Shown: positions 51,690-60,065 of the stretch, in pieces
How the letters are laid out: every line of letters begins with the position of its first letter
Position numbering within the stretch: the first letter of the stretch is position 1
Assembly: GCF_900110865.1 (NCBI RefSeq)
Contig: NZ_FOFD01000004.1
Location: 248,001 to 312,000 of the forward strand
Source: Natrinema salaciae
GTDB taxonomy: Archaea > Halobacteriota > Halobacteria > Halobacteriales > Natrialbaceae
DNA length: 64,000 bases
Direction of reading: 5' to 3'
Notes under the pieces: generated by a model
The model's database searches: none
The model's input: the letters and a program-made list of their open reading frames with translations, nothing else
Told to the model about the DNA's origin: nothing
Translations under genes and position numbers: made by a program

Positions 51690-52772
51690 ATGACCACGGA
51701 CGTCGACCTCACGGAGCGCGAGCGGGCGGTCATCAACGCCTTCCAGGGCGGGTTTCCCGTCGCGGAACGGCCGTTCGAACCAGCCGCGGCCGCCATGCGC
51801 GATCGCGGGGTCGACATCGATGCGGCGGGACTGCTCGAGACGATTCGGGAGTTAGACGAGCGCGGCGTGCTCTCGCGGTTCGGGGCCCTCGTCAACGCAC
51901 AGGAGATCGGCGGCGCGGCGACGCTGGTCGCCATGCACGCCCCCGCGGACCGGTTCGACGAGATCGTCGAGCGGGTCAACGATCACCGCGAGGTCGCCCA
52001 CAACTACGAACGCGAACATCCCCACCTGAACGTCTGGTTCGTCGTGAGCGTCGCGGACGAGGATCGCGTCGAGGCGGTGCTGGCCGAAATAGAGGACGAA
52101 ACGGGACAGGAGACGTACAACCTCCCCAAGCGACGGGAGTTCCGCGTCGAGGCCAAGTTCTACGTCGACGGACCGTTCGACGGCGGCGGCGACGTCAGGG
52201 CCGCCGGGATCGACTGCACCGATCTCGGTCCCGACGTCGCACCGACCGACGAATCCGCGCTCTCGCCGGCCGAACGCGACCTCGTCCTCGAGATCCAGGA
52301 CGGCTTCCCCCTCACGGAGACGCCGTACGCCGACATCGCCGACGCGATCGGTCGGGAGACGGAGTGGGTGCTCGAGACGGTCGCGCGGTTCGAACGCGAG
52401 GGGAAGATTCGCCGGATCGGCGTCGTGCCGAACCACTACGCGCTCGGCTACACGGAAAACGGAATGACGGTCTGGAACGTGCCCGACGACGTCGTCCCCG
52501 AGGTGGGCCCCGAGGTCGCCTCTCTGCCGTTCGTGACGCACTGTTACCGACGGCCGCGCCACGAGGGCGTCTGGCCGTACAACTTCTTCGCGATGACCCA
52601 CGGCCGGAGCGAAGACGAGAGCCAGCGGCGCATCGAGCAGGTTCGCGAGACGATGAACGAGTACTGGGACGTCACCGACGACGACTGGGACTCCCTGTTC
52701 TCGACGCAAATATTGAAGAAGACCGGAATTCGGTTGGGCGAGCGCGCCGATGCGAACACGACGGAGCGGTAA
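51690..52772 (+). CDS. ahbB: siroheme decarboxylase (AhbA/AhbB-type, fused two-module)
   Basis: This 360-residue protein is made of two Lrp/AsnC-like modules, each with a helix-turn-helix plus alpha/beta domain. Module 1 (about 1-165) has LTERERAVINAFQGGFPVAE and FGALVNAQEIGGAATLVAMH. Module 2 (about 188-360) has LSPAERDLVLEIQDGFPLTE, KIRRIGVVPNHYALGYTENG and HCYRRPRHEGVWPYNFFAMT. In other organisms AhbA and AhbB (NirDLGH) are separate chains that decarboxylate siroheme to 12,18-didecarboxysiroheme in the alternative haem pathway. The fused form and the genes that follow support this role. Confidence 0.88.
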   Translation: MTTDVDLTERERAVINAFQGGFPVAERPFEPAAAAMRDRGVDIDAAGLLETIRELDERGVLSRFGALVNAQEIGGAATLVAMHAPADRFDEIVERVNDHREVAHNYEREHPHLNVWFVVSVADEDRVEAVLAEIEDETGQETYNLPKRREFRVEAKFYVDGPFDGGGDVRAAGIDCTDLGPDVAPTDESALSPAERDLVLEIQDGFPLTETPYADIADAIGRETEWVLETVARFEREGKIRRIGVVPNHYALGYTENGMTVWNVPDDVVPEVGPEVASLPFVTHCYRRPRHEGVWPYNFFAMTHGRSEDESQRRIEQVRETMNEYWDVTDDDWDSLFSTQILKKTGIRLGERADANTTER

Positions 52773-52801
52773 CGCGGGAGAGACAGGACGGTGTTCCCAC
52801 G

Positions 52802-53458
52802 ATGATACCACTGTTGCACGATTTCACGGACGCGACGGTACTCGTCCTCGGCGGAGGGCACGTCGGGGCACGGAAAGCTCGACGGTTCGCCCGCGAGGCA
52901 CGGGTAATCGTCGTCAGCCCGGCGTTCGCCGATCGGGACTTCGGTGGGGCGGCACTCGTTCGCGCCGCGCCCGAGCCGGCCGATATCCCGGCGTGGCTCG
53001 AGCGCGCCGCGCCCGCGCTGGTCGTCGCCGCGACGGACGACGAGACGATCAACGACGCCGCCGCCGACGCGGCGCGCGAGCGAGGCGTCCTCGTCAACCG
53101 CGCCGATCGATCGGGAGAGCGCGACCCTGGCAGCGTCGTCGTACCCGCGACCGTCCGCGAGGGGCCGGTGACCGTCGCCGTCGCGACCGGTGGGACGGCA
53201 CCCGCGCTCAGCAAGTACCTGCGCCAGGAACTCGAGGGGACGCTCGACGGAGCCGGCGAGATGGCGCGGGTCTGTGCGGAACTGCGCGCGGCGCTCAAAT
53301 CGCGCGGCGTACCGGCGGACCGACGGCGGGAAATCGTCACAGATGTCGTCAATTCTCCGGCGGTTTGGACAGCTTTACGTACGGGTACTTCCAACTCTTC
53401 GCAAGTGATCGAGGACGTGCTCGGCGAGGAACTGTCATCCGGGGGTGGCCGACCATGA
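52802..53458 (+). CDS. precorrin-2 dehydrogenase / sirohydrochlorin ferrochelatase-type protein
   Basis: This 218-residue protein starts MIPLLHDFTDATVLVLGGGH with a Rossmann NAD motif GGGHVGARKA. It then has LVVAATDDETINDAAADAAR, LVNRADRSGERDPGSVVVPA and VAVATGGTAPALSKYLRQEL, the pattern of the SirC/Met8/CysG N-terminal domain. It oxidises precorrin-2 to sirohydrochlorin (and may insert iron) to feed the siroheme branch. Start at ATG 52802, 29 bases after ahbB. Its stop overlaps the hemA start (ATGA). Confidence 0.92.
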   Translation: MIPLLHDFTDATVLVLGGGHVGARKARRFAREARVIVVSPAFADRDFGGAALVRAAPEPADIPAWLERAAPALVVAATDDETINDAAADAARERGVLVNRADRSGERDPGSVVVPATVREGPVTVAVATGGTAPALSKYLRQELEGTLDGAGEMARVCAELRAALKSRGVPADRRREIVTDVVNSPAVWTALRTGTSNSSQVIEDVLGEELSSGGGRP

Positions 53459-54822
53459 TGTCCACAGGGGTCGTGACTGCCGCGCGAGTGACACACAGGT
53501 GCGGCGGCGTCGACCAGATAGCCGCCGCCAGCCCCGAGAGTCAGGAACGCGCCGTAACGGAACTGCTGACCGTTCCCGAGATCGAGGAAGCGTACGTCCT
53601 CTCGACGTGCAACCGAGTCGAGGCGTACGTCGTCGGGGCCGACCACGCCGTCGGCCGGGCCGCCCTCGAAGAGTTTTTCGCTGCGGTCGACGACGAGGCC
53701 GTCGTCAGCACCGACCACGACGAGAGCCTGCGCCACCTGCTTCGGGTCGCCGCCGGACTCGAGTCGGTACTCCTCGGCGAAGACCAGATCATCGGGCAGG
53801 TTCGGACCGCCTACGAAGACGCTCGCGACGCTGACGGCATCGGATCGATGCTCGAGGCCGCCATCACGAAGGCGATCCACGTCGGCGAGCGCGCCCGCAC
53901 CGAGACCGCGATCAACGAAGGCGTGGTCTCGTTGGGTTCGGCCGCGACGCGACGAGCCGCCAACGAGGTCGACCTCGAGGGTGCGACAGCGCTGGTCGTC
54001 GGTGCCGGCGAGATGGGACAGCTCGCCGCGCGCAGTCTCGCGGCCGCCGGCATCGACGAACTCGTCGTCGTCAACCGAACCGTTTCCCACGCCGACCACC
54101 TCGTCGCCGATATCGGGACCGAGACCGAGATCGAGGCCACGGCCGCGCCGCTCGAGGCGCTGGACACGGTCGGGAGCCGTGCGGACGTGGTCGTCACGGC
54201 GACCGGCAGCGAGACGCCGGTCGTCGAACCTCGACATCTCGGCGGCACGGCCGGTGCCGACGCGGATGGAATCGAGCAGGTGGTCGTCGACCTCGGCCAG
54301 CCGCGGGACGTCGCTCCCGCGGCAGCTGGACTGCCGTCGGTCCGGGTCTTCGATCTGGACGATCTGGAGTCGGTCACCGAGGAGACCCGCGAGCAGCGTT
54401 CCGAGGCGGCCCGCGAGGTCGAAGCGATGATCGACCACGAGTTCGACCTGCTCTGCGAGCAGTACAAGCGGGCGCGCGCCGACGAGGCCATCGCGGCGAT
54501 GTACGAGTCCGCCGAGCGAATCAAGGAGCGCGAGGTCGAAACCGCGCTCTCGCAGCTCGAGGGCGAGGAGGGCGAGGCGCACCGCGAGGTCGTCGAGGCG
54601 ATGGCGGACTCGCTGGTCAACCAGTTGCTCGCGCCGCCGACCAAGAGCCTCCGGGAGGCGGCCGCGGAGGACGACTGGAGCACGATCCACACCGCCCTCC
54701 AGCTGTTCAATCCGGAGTTCGAGGCGGACGACCGGCCGATCGTCCCGCCGTCGATCGCCACCGCGACGACCGGCGAGGCGACGAACGGCGACCCGCCGAT
54801 CGGGACGGCCGAGGACGACTGA
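53455..54822 (+). CDS. hemA: glutamyl-tRNA reductase
   Basis: This 455-residue enzyme makes glutamate-1-semialdehyde from Glu-tRNA with NADPH, the first step of tetrapyrrole synthesis. Catalytic Cys52 is in YVLSTCNRVEAYVVG; the region ESVLLGEDQIIGQVRTAY and the NADPH motif LVVGAGEMGQLAARSL are present. The length fits the family. The ATG at 53455 overlaps the previous stop; the second Met at 53458 is an alternative. With ahbB and the dehydrogenase it forms an operon for haem via siroheme. A T-run follows at 54871. Confidence 0.96.
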   Translation: MMSTGVVTAARVTHRCGGVDQIAAASPESQERAVTELLTVPEIEEAYVLSTCNRVEAYVVGADHAVGRAALEEFFAAVDDEAVVSTDHDESLRHLLRVAAGLESVLLGEDQIIGQVRTAYEDARDADGIGSMLEAAITKAIHVGERARTETAINEGVVSLGSAATRRAANEVDLEGATALVVGAGEMGQLAARSLAAAGIDELVVVNRTVSHADHLVADIGTETEIEATAAPLEALDTVGSRADVVVTATGSETPVVEPRHLGGTAGADADGIEQVVVDLGQPRDVAPAAAGLPSVRVFDLDDLESVTEETREQRSEAAREVEAMIDHEFDLLCEQYKRARADEAIAAMYESAERIKEREVETALSQLEGEEGEAHREVVEAMADSLVNQLLAPPTKSLREAAAEDDWSTIHTALQLFNPEFEADDRPIVPPSIATATTGEATNGDPPIGTAEDD

Positions 54823-54870
54823 CGGGCGCTACCGACGGAACGGGCGCAGCGGTCCGGCGCACGGCACCGA

Positions 54871-54876
54871 TTTTTT
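54871..54876 (+). terminator. T-run terminator of the tetrapyrrole operon
   Basis: Six consecutive T residues about 50 bases after the hemA stop, in otherwise GC-rich DNA. This is the usual archaeal intrinsic termination signal. Confidence 0.5.
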
Positions 54877-54995
54877 CCGACGCCGTGGCTCGCGGACGGG
54901 AGTCACGGGTCAGTCTCGAGCGTGAGCGCCGGTGGTCGATCGTCGGAACGGCTTCGCAGAAACCCCTTCCCGCAGTCGGTCGCGTCGAAGACGCG

Positions 54996-55328
54996 TTATC
55001 GATTCGGCGCGCCGTACTCGACGTGGACCGTCGGAACGCTCGCGGAATCGGGCGCTTCGTTCCCGTTCCAGTCGACGAGGCGGACGTTCGCCATCTGCCC
55101 GGAGAAACGGAAGCGCTGGACGCCCACGTCGATCGCACCTTCGGCGACGCCGCCGGCGACGACCGTTCCCTCGGCGACGGGATCGTCCGCGAGCATCTCG
55201 AGGTCGCCGTCGACGGCAATCTCGTAGTTCGACGGAACCCCGCGTCCCACGATGGTCACGAGGTTCGGGAGTGTACTGTCGGTCGCAGCCGCGTCAGTTC
55301 GATTCTGTACCGGAGTATCGCGTGCCAT
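54996..55328 (-). CDS. small haloarchaeal protein of unknown function, strand-rich
   Basis: This 110-residue protein (MARDTPVQNRTDAAATDSTL) has a strand-rich core: LVTIVGRGVPSNYEIAVDGD, GVAEGAIDVGVQRFRFSGQM and RLVDWNGNEAPDSASVPTV. It looks like a small beta-sandwich domain. The start at 55328 follows a TATA-like GCTTATGCC by about 27 bases (minus strand near 55355). No family name is offered. Confidence 0.7.
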   Translation of the reverse strand: MARDTPVQNRTDAAATDSTLPNLVTIVGRGVPSNYEIAVDGDLEMLADDPVAEGTVVAGGVAEGAIDVGVQRFRFSGQMANVRLVDWNGNEAPDSASVPTVHVEYGAPNR

Positions 55329-55665
55329 GCTCCGATAACCCGAGCATCCCGGCATAAGCTTTCCTGTCGAAAAAATGGTAAGAGCGCGTGAATACGGCGA
55401 TTCCGCTACCAGTCATCGTTCTCGAACGGTTCGAACACGGTTGGGACAGCGTGGTCTGCGGTGCCGGTGCTCGAACGCTCGCAGGCGGACGGCCGTCCCC
55501 ACAGCGCGACCGTCAGCGAAACGCTGACGGCACTCGGCGGCGAGGACTCGATTCCGTTTCTCGTCGCCACCGACCGCGAGGAACCGACGGGTAGCGACGG
55601 CCGGCTCCGCGAGCGGCGACGGATCGGCCGAGAAGTGACGGGACTGCGAACGCGCGACGCGGCCC
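55329..55665. other. intergenic stretch with no convincing gene
   Basis: About 340 bases. Two plus-strand frames are open through most of it (55388-55591, and one containing SATVSETLTALGGEDSIPFL at about 55500-55560). Both are hydrophilic with no recognisable family, no TATA or ribosome site at a start, and run into the antisense of the next gene. A decayed gene is possible. Confidence 0.4.
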
Positions 55666-55863
55666 TCAGTCCCTCGAGGGAACTAGATCGCGGACGAACA
55701 CCTCGCCGTCGACGTCCGGCGTCATCGGACGAACGAGCGACTCGGTCGAGTCGATCGTGTGACCTGTTTCGACGTGGTGGTCGATCGCCGCCTGCGAGCG
55801 GTTCCGTTGCGACGGTTCGTCGGCGGCGTTCTGGCTCCAGTCGCAGTCGAGACAGTACTTCAT
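55666..55863 (-). CDS. small zinc-ribbon-like protein
   Basis: This 65-residue protein starts MKYCLDCDWSQNAADEPSQR. The CLDC pair and a later pair of His (AIDHHVETGHTID) form a plausible CCHH zinc site. The remainder is acidic. This arrangement is common in small haloarchaeal proteins. The function is unknown. Confidence 0.7.
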   Translation of the reverse strand: MKYCLDCDWSQNAADEPSQRNRSQAAIDHHVETGHTIDSTESLVRPMTPDVDGEVFVRDLVPSRD

Positions 55864-55990
55864 CGTGATGTCGCCTCCGAGCGGACTCCTGAATTCCTTT
55901 CGGTCTCCGACTCGAGTGCGACCTGCCCGTCGCTCTCGACGCGCACGGTGCCCCGATCTATCAGCCGTTCGCAGTCGAGCGCGGGGACGT

Positions 55991-56626
55991 TCAGTACAGT
56001 TCGTCGAACGAGCGGACGCGATAGTCGCCGCGCACGCACAGCCCTCGTCGCTCGTGACCGACCCGTTCGACGTGGATCGCGTCCAGGCCGGCGTTCCAGG
56101 CTGCACCCACGTCACAGGCACCGTCACCGGCGAGCACGCCTCGGTGGCCGTTGTGGCCGACGCCGAGGTCGGACATGACGGACTGGACGGGGTCGGGGTC
56201 CGGCTTCCAGCCCGTCTTCTCGGTACAACAGAGTTGTGCGTCGAACCAGTCACCGATTCCGACGTGGTCCAGGACGGGCTCACAGAGGAACTCCTGACAG
56301 TGCGTGACCAGCCCGACCGGGACGTCGAGATCGCCGACGAACGCGGCGTCCTCGTGGAGGTAGGTCTGCTCGGCCCGCACCGAGGGGTCCTCCTCGTCGT
56401 GGAAGGCGTTCCAGAACTCGCCGGGATCGACACCCCACTCCTCGAGTTGTTGGTCTCGGGACCCGGTCAGACCGTTCCAGAGGATGTCGGCCTCCCGATC
56501 AGTGAACTCGCGTCCGAGTCGGTCACCGACCCGGTCGAACACCTCGCGGGTGTACGACCACTCGACGTCGACGAGCGTCCCGTCGAGATCGAGCAGCCAG
56601 AAGTCGTAATCGCGCTCGAGGTCCAT
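55991..56626 (-). CDS. HAD-superfamily hydrolase (phosphatase-like)
   Basis: This 211-residue protein has motif I FWLLDLDGTLVDVEWSYTRE with nucleophile Asp, motif II VGLVTHCQEFL, the conserved Lys in EKTGWKPDPDPVQSV and motif IV LAGDGACDVGAAWNAGLDAI. It resembles phosphoglycolate phosphatase-type HADs. The start at 56626 (MDLERDYDFWLLD) fits the family; an in-frame ATG at 56671 exists. TATA-like elements near 56722-56732 could drive it with a leader. Confidence 0.88.
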   Translation of the reverse strand: MDLERDYDFWLLDLDGTLVDVEWSYTREVFDRVGDRLGREFTDREADILWNGLTGSRDQQLEEWGVDPGEFWNAFHDEEDPSVRAEQTYLHEDAAFVGDLDVPVGLVTHCQEFLCEPVLDHVGIGDWFDAQLCCTEKTGWKPDPDPVQSVMSDLGVGHNGHRGVLAGDGACDVGAAWNAGLDAIHVERVGHERRGLCVRGDYRVRSFDELY

Positions 56627-56721
56627 CGGACGCAACGCTACGGTGTTCTCGAGTAAATGCCTATCGCCCACTGCCCCGAACGGACGGCGGTTTTCGCGGG
56701 GCTCGACGCCGCCTCGGATTC

Positions 56722-56759
56722 ATATAAATAAATCATGTCATCACATCCCCAATATATAA
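56722..56759. promoter_or_regulatory. back-to-back TATA boxes of divergent genes
   Basis: ATATAAATAAAT at 56722-56733 can be read as a minus-strand TATA for the HAD gene. AATATATAAC at 56751-56760 lies about 29 bp before the ATG at 56785 for the plus-strand regulator gene. Confidence 0.45.
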
Positions 56760-56784
56760 CCGGTTACTACTCCCTCCTGATACC

Positions 56785-57192
56785 ATGGTCGGAACGGACT
56801 CCGGTGGCAGTGATCGGGGCGAACGGGCCGAGAGCGAACGGGTCGCGGCGTCGAGCGCATCCGGTGCCGGGGACCCAGATCTCGACGAGTTCCTACGGGT
56901 CGTGAGCGACCGACGCCGGCGGTGCGCACTGTACAGTTTAGCGTCGGGCGATCCCCAAACGGTAGACGCCCTCGCAACCCACGTCGCCGCCCGATTGGAG
57001 CGGACGTCCCCGGACGCCGTGTCCGAATCGCAGCGCGACGCAGTCAGGGTCATGCTCGTCCACGCCGATATCCCGAGACTCGAGGAAACGGGCGTCGTAT
57101 CGTACGATCGGCGGACCGAAACCCTCCGTCTCGACTATCCCCCGGCGCGGATCGAAACGCTACTCGAGACGTGTGACGGACTCGAGGAGTAG
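56785..57192 (+). CDS. DUF7344-type small HTH regulator
   Basis: This 135-residue acidic protein has DLDEFLRVVSDRRRRCALYS, LASGDPQTVDALATHVAARL, VMLVHADIPRLEETGVVSYD and RRTETLRLDYP. This is the DUF7344 pattern, a winged-helix family very frequent in haloarchaea. The first 35 residues are a low-complexity Ser/Gly/Glu leader. The TATA box sets a leaderless start at 56785. The target is unknown. Confidence 0.85.
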   Translation: MVGTDSGGSDRGERAESERVAASSASGAGDPDLDEFLRVVSDRRRRCALYSLASGDPQTVDALATHVAARLERTSPDAVSESQRDAVRVMLVHADIPRLEETGVVSYDRRTETLRLDYPPARIETLLETCDGLEE

Positions 57193-57280
57193 AACGATCG
57201 AATCGCTTCGAGACGCTCGTCACCGGTCCGGCGTTCGCGGACGAGCCTCGTGTCGAGGACGGTCGGATACCCGCCGCCCG

Positions 57281-57850
57281 TCACTGTCCCTCTAACAGCG
57301 CCGTCTGATCGATCTGAGACGCGCGGACCGGTTCGTCGAGCGCTCGCGTTTCGACCGCGGTGAGCCACTCGTCGACCGTACAGGTCCGCTCGTCGCCCGT
57401 GTACGAGAGTTCCGTACACGGGACGACTCCGCGGAGGATGTCGGCGTCGGCGTCGTCCGCGTCCTCGTAGAGCGCCAGCGCCACCAGCGGAACCCGCACT
57501 CGTTCGCGCGGTTCGCCGTCGACACCGAGCGGTGACGGCGGAACCGACCGTCGTCGGAACCCAGGCTCGAGCGAGTAGCCGTTCCGATCGGCCCACCGCT
57601 CGAACTCGGCGACGAGTTCGGTGCACGTCGGCCCCGATTCCTCCGCGACCGAGTGTTGCGCCGGCCACCGATTGATCCGCAGCTCGTCGACGTACTCGCG
57701 TTCCCGGATCGTTCGGAGCCGTTCGACGAGCGCGGAGAGCTGCTCGGAAACGGCGGCGGGCACGTTCGACCGAACGTAACAATCGACGCGGACGGCTCCC
57801 CGGGAATCGGGATCGACGATCAGTGGAGCTGCGGGTTCACGTACAGGCAT
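57281..57850 (-). CDS. haloarchaeal protein of unknown function in operon with HTH protein
   Basis: This 189-residue soluble protein (MPVREPAAPLIVDPDSRGAV) has segments RVDCYVRSNVPAAVSEQLSA, LVAEFERWADRNGYSLEPGF and RVPLVALALYEDADDADADI. It looks like an alpha/beta ligand-binding or scaffold domain. The start overlaps the end of the HTH gene at 57837 by 14 bases, so they are cotranscribed. I recall similar pairs in other haloarchaea but cannot give a function. Confidence 0.8.
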   Translation of the reverse strand: MPVREPAAPLIVDPDSRGAVRVDCYVRSNVPAAVSEQLSALVERLRTIREREYVDELRINRWPAQHSVAEESGPTCTELVAEFERWADRNGYSLEPGFRRRSVPPSPLGVDGEPRERVRVPLVALALYEDADDADADILRGVVPCTELSYTGDERTCTVDEWLTAVETRALDEPVRASQIDQTALLEGQ

Positions 57851-58052
57851 ACCCACCCTCCGTGCGCTCGACGAGGTCCGCCGTCGCGAGCGACTCGAGA
57901 ACGGCGAGGAGTGTGAGTTTCGACAGGCCGAGCGCCCGCTGCAGGTCGGCCGCCGTCGCTTCGTCACCGACGCTGAGAGTCAGGTACACGAGTTTCGCCT
58001 GTGGAGAGTCGAGTTCGTCCGGGACCGCTAGCCGCTGTTTGCTCGTGGACAT
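57837..58052 (-). CDS. small winged-helix regulator
   Basis: This 71-residue protein starts MSTSKQRLAVPDELDSPQAK and is a compact HTH: LVYLTLSVGDEATAADLQRA, LGLSKLTLLAVLESLATADL, VERTEGGYACT. The preceding in-frame ATG (58055) is an alternative. It overlaps the following gene. It resembles TrmB/MarR-like small archaeal regulators and may control its own operon through the repeats at 58097-58128. Confidence 0.8.
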   Translation of the reverse strand: MSTSKQRLAVPDELDSPQAKLVYLTLSVGDEATAADLQRALGLSKLTLLAVLESLATADLVERTEGGYACT

Positions 58053-58433
58053 CATAGAAGGCGGCCACAAGCGAGTACAAAAAAGTGGAGAGAGGAATGG
58101 TACCAATCACCATTAATATCTATGGTACGTGGTTTATTCACATGCTATATTACCCGAGAATACCGCGCGACGGAACGAGTGTTCACGAGCAGCCGCAGCC
58201 GACGGCCAGCCGTGTGCGGCAGATCCGGGCGTCCGGAACTCCACAGTCGAACGAACGGCGTCCTCGGAGAAAATTGTGAAACCAACGTACGTTGGCAGAG
58301 AGACTGTCGGGAACTCTATCCGGTCGGAGCCGTCCGACGCCGCACCCGATGGAGACCGATCACCGACCGCGAGTACGGCCGCGCCTCGAGACGAACGGAG
58401 AAGCGGTTCCGAACGGCAGCCGCGAGCACGACG
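58053..58433. promoter_or_regulatory. promoter region with ATGGTAC repeats, no gene
   Basis: This stretch of 381 bases has no convincing gene. An ATGGTAC 7-mer occurs at 58097-58103 and again at 58122-58128. ATGGT/ACCAT (58097-58101, 58109-58113) also forms a small inverted repeat. These lie 45-75 bases upstream of the small regulator's start, in the position of an activator or repressor site. The part above 58180 shows nothing. Confidence 0.35.
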
Positions 58434-58835
58434 TTAGTCGCTCTCGTCCGTCTCGGTCACTCGAACGCTCGAGCCCAGATACTTCGAGAGCGCTTCGGAG
58501 ACGGTGTCAGCCTTGAAGGGATCGAGGTCGGCGGCGATCGCCGATTTCAGCGCGTCGAAGTACGCTTCGTCCGTCTGGAGTTCGCGGAAGTCGACGGCCT
58601 CGACGGTCCGCTCGGGAACACCGAGCCACTCCGCGGCGAGCCGACGGGCGTACGCCTCGTCGGACACCTCGCCCCGCCAGAGGGTGTCCCGAAAGAACAG
58701 CCACCCCTCGGTACCCGGTTCGGGAGCCTCGCGAAAGAGCGTGACCGTCGTCTCGGCGCTGCTCGGCTCGAGGGAAACGTCCTCCCGGCCGGGCTCGAGG
58801 CGAACGCGAACGCGGAAGACGTAACTGGCGTCCAT
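58434..58835 (-). CDS. LWR-salt protein
   Basis: This 133-residue protein belongs to the haloarchaea-specific LWR-salt family, named from the motif seen here as DTLWRGEVSDEAYARRLAAE. The N-terminal strand region YVFRVRVRLEPGREDVSLEP is also typical. The length is usual. The function is unknown. It lies 46 bases downstream of the pterin dehydratase gene, on the same strand. Confidence 0.88.
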   Translation of the reverse strand: MDASYVFRVRVRLEPGREDVSLEPSSAETTVTLFREAPEPGTEGWLFFRDTLWRGEVSDEAYARRLAAEWLGVPERTVEAVDFRELQTDEAYFDALKSAIAADLDPFKADTVSEALSKYLGSSVRVTETDESD

Positions 58836-58881
58836 CGTGGGTCGGCTCTCGTCTCGGTGGGAGTGGACGTCGAGTCCGGTC

Positions 58882-59163
58882 TCACGCGTCGCGCTCGGAC
58901 TCGATCAGTTCCGCCATCTCGATGTCGTTTTCGGTGATGCCGCCCTCCTCGTGGGAGGTCAGCCGGATCTCGACGCCGGCGTACCGGATGATGATCTCGG
59001 GGTGGTGGAACTGCGCTTCGGCGATTTCGCCGACCATCTGGGCGAAGTTGACGCCGCGAAGGTAGTCGTCGAACTCGTAGACGCGAACGATCTCGTCGCC
59101 CTCGCGTTCCCAGTCGGCGGGGAGTCGATCCTCGATTTCCTCGTCGGAAAGCAGGTCAGCCAT
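58882..59163 (-). CDS. phhB: 4a-hydroxytetrahydrobiopterin dehydratase (PCD/DCoH)
   Basis: This 93-residue protein has LPADWEREGDEIVRVYEFDD and the active-site histidines in AEAQFHHPEIIIRYAGVEIR. It dehydrates 4a-carbinolamine pterin. A role in pterin recycling or molybdenum cofactor quality is possible. The start at 59163 is supported by a TATA-like TTATTTAG about 27 bp upstream on the minus strand. The upstream ATG at 59184 lies within that TATA region, so it is not used. Confidence 0.92.
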   Translation of the reverse strand: MADLLSDEEIEDRLPADWEREGDEIVRVYEFDDYLRGVNFAQMVGEIAEAQFHHPEIIIRYAGVEIRLTSHEEGGITENDIEMAELIESERDA

Positions 59164-59250
59164 GTGGGGCCGAACGCAAGCCACCTAAATAACGATTGTG
59201 CCAGTTGCACCCCTATCGCGGGCAATTGACCGGTGCGCGGCCGGTGGTCG

Positions 59251-59910
59251 CTAGTCGAACCGAGATCCCTCACCCGCGGGCTGGAGTTCGGCGTCGACCA
59301 GCGTCTCGTAGGCTCGGCGGAACCGTTCGGAGAGCGCCTGATGAGAGATCCCCAGCTCCGTGGCCAGCTCTTCCATCGAAATCCCCCGTGGGATCTCGAA
59401 GTAGCCGTACTCGAGCGCGGCCTCGAGTGCCTCCTGCTGTTCCGGGGTCAGCCGCGTCTCGTGACCCTCGACGTCGGTCACGTCGGTCACGCGCCGGAGA
59501 TCGGCGTTGATACCGCGCTCGACCAGCCGATCGTACGCGTCACAGAGCGTGTCCCGGTCGCGATAGCGGACCGTCACCTGCCACCAGCCGTCGCTCGCCC
59601 GCGCCTCGAGCAGCGAGCCCCCGTCGGCGAGCAGTTCGTCCCAGAGGCGATTCGTGCCCGACCCGTCGACGAACGTCACGTCGTACAGCAGTCGCGATCC
59701 CGTTTCGACGAGGAGGTCGGCGTCCGCGACCGAGTGATCGGCCGCGAAGGCGGCGGCGACCGTCTGGGGATCGACGCCGGACACCCACAGCGATGGGCGC
59801 GTCTTCGACACCGAAGACTCGAGTTCGAACGTCGCGTCCGGCGCGCGCTCGAGGGTGGTCGCCAGCGCGGTCTCGGTCGCCGGAAGCCGGAGGTCGGCTA
59901 TCGTCGACAT
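59251..59910 (-). CDS. Bat-type HTH-10 transcriptional regulator (one-domain sensor)
   Basis: This 219-residue protein has an N-terminal bacterio-opsin-activator sensory domain (about 1-150; LLYDVTFVDGSGTNRLWDEL) and a C-terminal HTH-10: LTPEQQEALEAALEYGYFEI, PRGISMEELATELGISHQAL and SERFRRAYETLV. It is the compact form of the regulator found as a domain in the large protein at 36699. The target is unknown. Confidence 0.92.
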   Translation of the reverse strand: MSTIADLRLPATETALATTLERAPDATFELESSVSKTRPSLWVSGVDPQTVAAAFAADHSVADADLLVETGSRLLYDVTFVDGSGTNRLWDELLADGGSLLEARASDGWWQVTVRYRDRDTLCDAYDRLVERGINADLRRVTDVTDVEGHETRLTPEQQEALEAALEYGYFEIPRGISMEELATELGISHQALSERFRRAYETLVDAELQPAGEGSRFD

Positions 59911-60065
59911 CGGGCTTCGTACACCACCGTCCGGTAAAAATCGCTGTTGCGGCAACCCTGACTGTCGGCTCCGTTGATATCGGTCGACGGTCGCTCGGCC
60001 GGCGCTCCCGACGACCGGAACTGGCCGGCCACAACGTGAAGGCCGGCGGCCGCCGAGCGGAGCGT

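Noticed and set aside
51581-53458. One long plus-strand open frame that would make a 625-residue protein
   Set aside because: Only its last 219 codons (from ATG 52802) are the precorrin-2 dehydrogenase gene. The earlier part is out of frame with the real siroheme decarboxylase gene and has an Arg-rich, non-protein-like composition.
55388-55665. Two overlapping plus-strand open frames
   Set aside because: No promoter, no start support, no recognised domain, and both run into the antisense of the small zinc-ribbon gene; kept only as a possible remnant.
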